Positions 28,203 to 29,635 of a stretch of DNA of 29,635 nt are shown here, one piece after another (the stretch's first letter is position 1; every line of letters begins with the position of its first letter). The DNA is from a virus. The DNA is taken from positions 1 to 29,635 of the IMG/VR virus record IMGVR_UViG_3300042563_001410. One strand, written 5' to 3'. The notes beneath the pieces are model-generated. The model was not told the DNA's origin. It saw only the letters and a list, made by a program, of their open reading frames with translations, and searched no databases. The translations under genes were made by a program, and so were the position numbers.

Positions 28203-29228
28203 ATGTCACAGGAAACACTGGAATGGCTCAATCAGAACACTCTGATTGGATTCACTGAACGCCGTGGAAACGCATGGCACTACAAAGCATCTGAGCAGGG
28301 CTCGGAAAGCAATCACTACATTGGCGCAATCCCCGTTGCCGATGTGTATCGCCGTTTGCTCAACTGGCAGGCAGTAGAGGCACCAGCATTCGTTGGTATC
28401 CCGACCGCTGAGGGCTTCAACTATGTCTTGCAAAATGACCGCAAGTTCATCGTTCGCTCCGATGACCAGAGCGTGCTTGGCATCTTCAAGGATGGCTACC
28501 AAATCCACCAGTATGGCGAATGGCTCATTGACGCAGTCGCCAACATCGTGGACGACAGCAACCTTGCCATCGGTCAGGCTGGGCTTCTCAAGGGTGGCGC
28601 AGTTGCATGGGTCAGCATTGAGTTGCCTGAGAACATTGAAACCCCATCGGGCTTCACCGTTCGCCCGCAGTTGCTCGCAACGACCAGCCACAACGGCTCG
28701 CTTGCCACGACCCACAAGATGACCAACACCGTGGTCGTCTGCGACAACACGCTGTCCATGGGTCTCAACGATGGCAAGTCTGCTCACCGCACCCGTCACT
28801 CAAAGCACTCAGGCTTCAAGGTTCAGTCAGTGCGTGATGCCATCGGCGTGGTTCACACCATGACCGACAACATCATGGCTGAGATTGAGGCTTTGGCTTC
28901 TGTCTCGGTGACCGACAAGCAGTTCTTTGACATCGTGAACCGCCTTGTGCCAATCGCTGAGATGGGTGAAACCACCAACAGCGCACGCACCAAGTTGGGC
29001 AACAAGCAGGACGCAATCTTTGACCTGTACAGCAAGAACCCAATGGTCGCTCCATGGAAGGGCACCAAGTTGGGAGTCATTCAGGCTTTCAACACCTATG
29101 CCCACCACATCAGTGGCACCGACAAGAATCGTGCCCAGCGCAACCTGAGCAACGCAGTCATGGGCAAGACCGATGACGCTGACCTTCAGGTCTTGCAAGC
29201 GATTGACCTCGTCCTCGCCAACGCCTAA
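28203..29228 (+). CDS. DUF932 family protein, 341 aa
   Basis: The ATG at 28203 follows AGGAGGACATCAA. Features of the phage/plasmid DUF932 family: an N-terminal W-x-A-xx-Y-like region, VADVYRRLLNWQAVE, FNYVLQNDRKFIVRSDDQSVLG, then TNTVVVCDNTLSMGLNDG with HSKHSG, and a helical C-terminus. Members are common on actinobacterial phages and plasmids; biochemical role is unsettled, with links to replication and recombination proposed. Codons are strongly C/G-ending, as in the gene before. Own promoter and own UUCG terminator. Confidence 0.9.
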   Translation: MSQETLEWLNQNTLIGFTERRGNAWHYKASEQGSESNHYIGAIPVADVYRRLLNWQAVEAPAFVGIPTAEGFNYVLQNDRKFIVRSDDQSVLGIFKDGYQIHQYGEWLIDAVANIVDDSNLAIGQAGLLKGGAVAWVSIELPENIETPSGFTVRPQLLATTSHNGSLATTHKMTNTVVVCDNTLSMGLNDGKSAHRTRHSKHSGFKVQSVRDAIGVVHTMTDNIMAEIEALASVSVTDKQFFDIVNRLVPIAEMGETTNSARTKLGNKQDAIFDLYSKNPMVAPWKGTKLGVIQAFNTYAHHISGTDKNRAQRNLSNAVMGKTDDADLQVLQAIDLVLANA

Positions 29229-29251
29229 CAGCACAGCGACCCTCCACTGTG

Positions 29252-29280
29252 AGCCCTCGCCCTTCGGGGCGGGGGCTTTT
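29252..29280 (+). terminator. intrinsic terminator, UUCG loop
   Basis: Arms AGCCCTCGCCC (29252-29262) and GGGCGGGGGCT (29267-29277) around TTCG, then TTTT. Ends the DUF932 unit. Confidence 0.95.
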
Positions 29281-29281
29281 C

Positions 29282-29294
29282 AGTTTCTGTAATG
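29282..29294 (-). repeat. 13-bp dispersed motif, exact, inverted
   Basis: AGTTTCTGTAATG on the plus strand, i.e. CATTACAGAAACT on the minus strand, 2 bases beyond the terminator T run. First copy in the opposite direction. Confidence 0.85.
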
Positions 29295-29334
29295 TCTCCA
29301 GCAAAACCGATGGTGTTTTTTGATGTCTCCAAAA

Positions 29335-29357
29335 AACCGATGTCACTGAAAAACCGA
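29335..29357 (+). repeat. second intergenic repeat, copy at the right end
   Basis: Twenty-three bases identical to 25922-25944, containing ACCGATGTCACTGAAAAACC. Confidence 0.82.
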
Positions 29358-29392
29358 CCTCGTTTTTTTGAGCCTTTCCCAATGCCTGCAAG

Positions 29393-29405
29393 AGTTTCTG
29401 TAATG
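29393..29405 (-). repeat. 13-bp dispersed motif, exact, inverted
   Basis: Second minus-strand CATTACAGAAACT; both inverted copies are preceded on the minus strand by GGRGA. Confidence 0.85.
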
Positions 29406-29471
29406 TCCCCACGGCGTGTCAGCCCGTGTGCTGTGATGTCTGCGCTCGGTGGTGTTGCTTCATTCACGCTG

Positions 29472-29568
29472 TCCGTGAGGGATTGTTTCGTTGTTCGCTG
29501 TTGTTGTGATTCCGTGAGGGATTGTTTGATTGTTGTCGGGTTCGTTGTGGGTTCGTGAAAGTTTGTTT
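29472..29568 (+). repeat. degenerate repeats about 40 bp apart
   Basis: TCCGTGAGGGATTGTTT at 29472-29488 and 29511-29527 (17 bp identical), and a diverged TTCGTGAAAGTTTGTTT at 29552-29568. Spacing is 39 and 41 bp. Possible iterons or regulator sites. Confidence 0.7.
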
Positions 29569-29635
29569 GATTGTTTACGAGTTCGCCCAACACATTTGAA
29601 TCCGTGAAACACAAAACAAAAACACACGCATACAC

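Larger units (their letters stand above)
29229..29635. other. non-coding repeat-rich region
   Basis: About 400 bp without a convincing gene. It holds a UUCG terminator, two inverted copies of the 13-bp motif, a 23-bp repeat shared with 25922, and degenerate copies of CCGTGAGGGATTGTTT about 40 bp apart (from 29472). The plus strand changes from A/C-rich to T/G-rich at about 29.28 kb. Possibly a control or replication region. Confidence 0.6.

Noticed and set aside
18627-29405. CRISPR array made of the 13-bp motif
   Set aside because: Spacing is irregular from tens of bases to kilobases, copies lie inside genes, and no cas1 or cas2 is present; the Cas4-like gene is far away in the recombination cluster.
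29225-29635. Leftward 136-codon open frame covering the right end
   Set aside because: It runs through the DUF932 terminator and both inverted motif copies (giving DITET twice) and is of low-complexity composition; it looks like a by-product of the repeats.
1-29635. tRNA or rRNA genes
   Set aside because: Scanning for T-loop signatures (GGTTCRA) with a matching acceptor stem gave no convincing cloverleaf.

Overview
The window looks like a stretch of a double-stranded DNA phage genome that infects an actinobacterium. The phage call rests on tightly packed, mostly rightward, start/stop-overlapping small genes, with a family A DNA polymerase, a RecA-like recombinase, several PD-(D/E)XK nucleases and many short proteins of no known family. 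The actinobacterial host call rests on two WhiB-type iron-sulfur regulators, an Rpf-like cell-wall hydrolase and a probable leaderless mRNA. The moderate GC content suggests a low-to-medium GC host such as a freshwater actinobacterium, but that is inference. No terminase, capsid, portal or tail gene is recognisable here.

Layout. (1) 1-6.4 kb, replication and recombination: the C-terminal part of DNA polymerase I, a zinc-ribbon protein, RecA, a resolvase-like nuclease, a Cas4/RecB-like exonuclease, two winged-helix-like proteins, a second resolvase-like nuclease and several tiny coiled-coil or one-helix membrane proteins. (2) 6.4-11.9 kb: a SpoVS-family gene heads a run of about 15 small genes joined by TAATG or ATGA overlaps. 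Five of these proteins share an N-terminal peptide of the form M-x-R-G-x-D, and the run ends near a 509-residue proline-rich, lysine-tailed protein. (3) 11.9-19.2 kb: Cys-rich proteins, a large two-part protein, a nucleotide-sugar dehydratase, a HAD nucleotidase, a DUF6378-like protein, a WhiB, a strong terminator, an Rpf-like hydrolase, a leaderless zinc-ribbon gene and a glycosyltransferase. (4) 19.2-25.8 kb: one leftward WhiB gene, then a long rightward operon of small acidic proteins, including a YubB/DUF1281-like and a pyrimidine-dimer-glycosylase-like protein. (5) 25.8-29.3 kb: short transcription units, the last three each with promoter, single gene and GC-rich terminator, ending in a DUF932 gene. 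(6) 29.23-29.64 kb: non-coding, repeat-rich.

The most striking signal is a 13-bp asymmetric sequence, CATTACAGAAACT (with a CATTACACAAACT form). I count 16 exact copies and 6 of the second form between 18.6 and 29.4 kb. All point the same way except the last two, which are inverted beyond the final gene. Inside genes it is read in all three frames, so the DNA rather than a peptide is conserved. Between genes it repeatedly lies 5-6 bp upstream of a -35 hexamer. This resembles the dispersed repressor sites (stoperators) of cluster A mycobacteriophages or the start-associated sequences of cluster K phages, but the sequence is different, so it is a candidate for an undescribed phage-wide regulatory system.

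All family assignments come from reading motifs by eye. No database search was possible.
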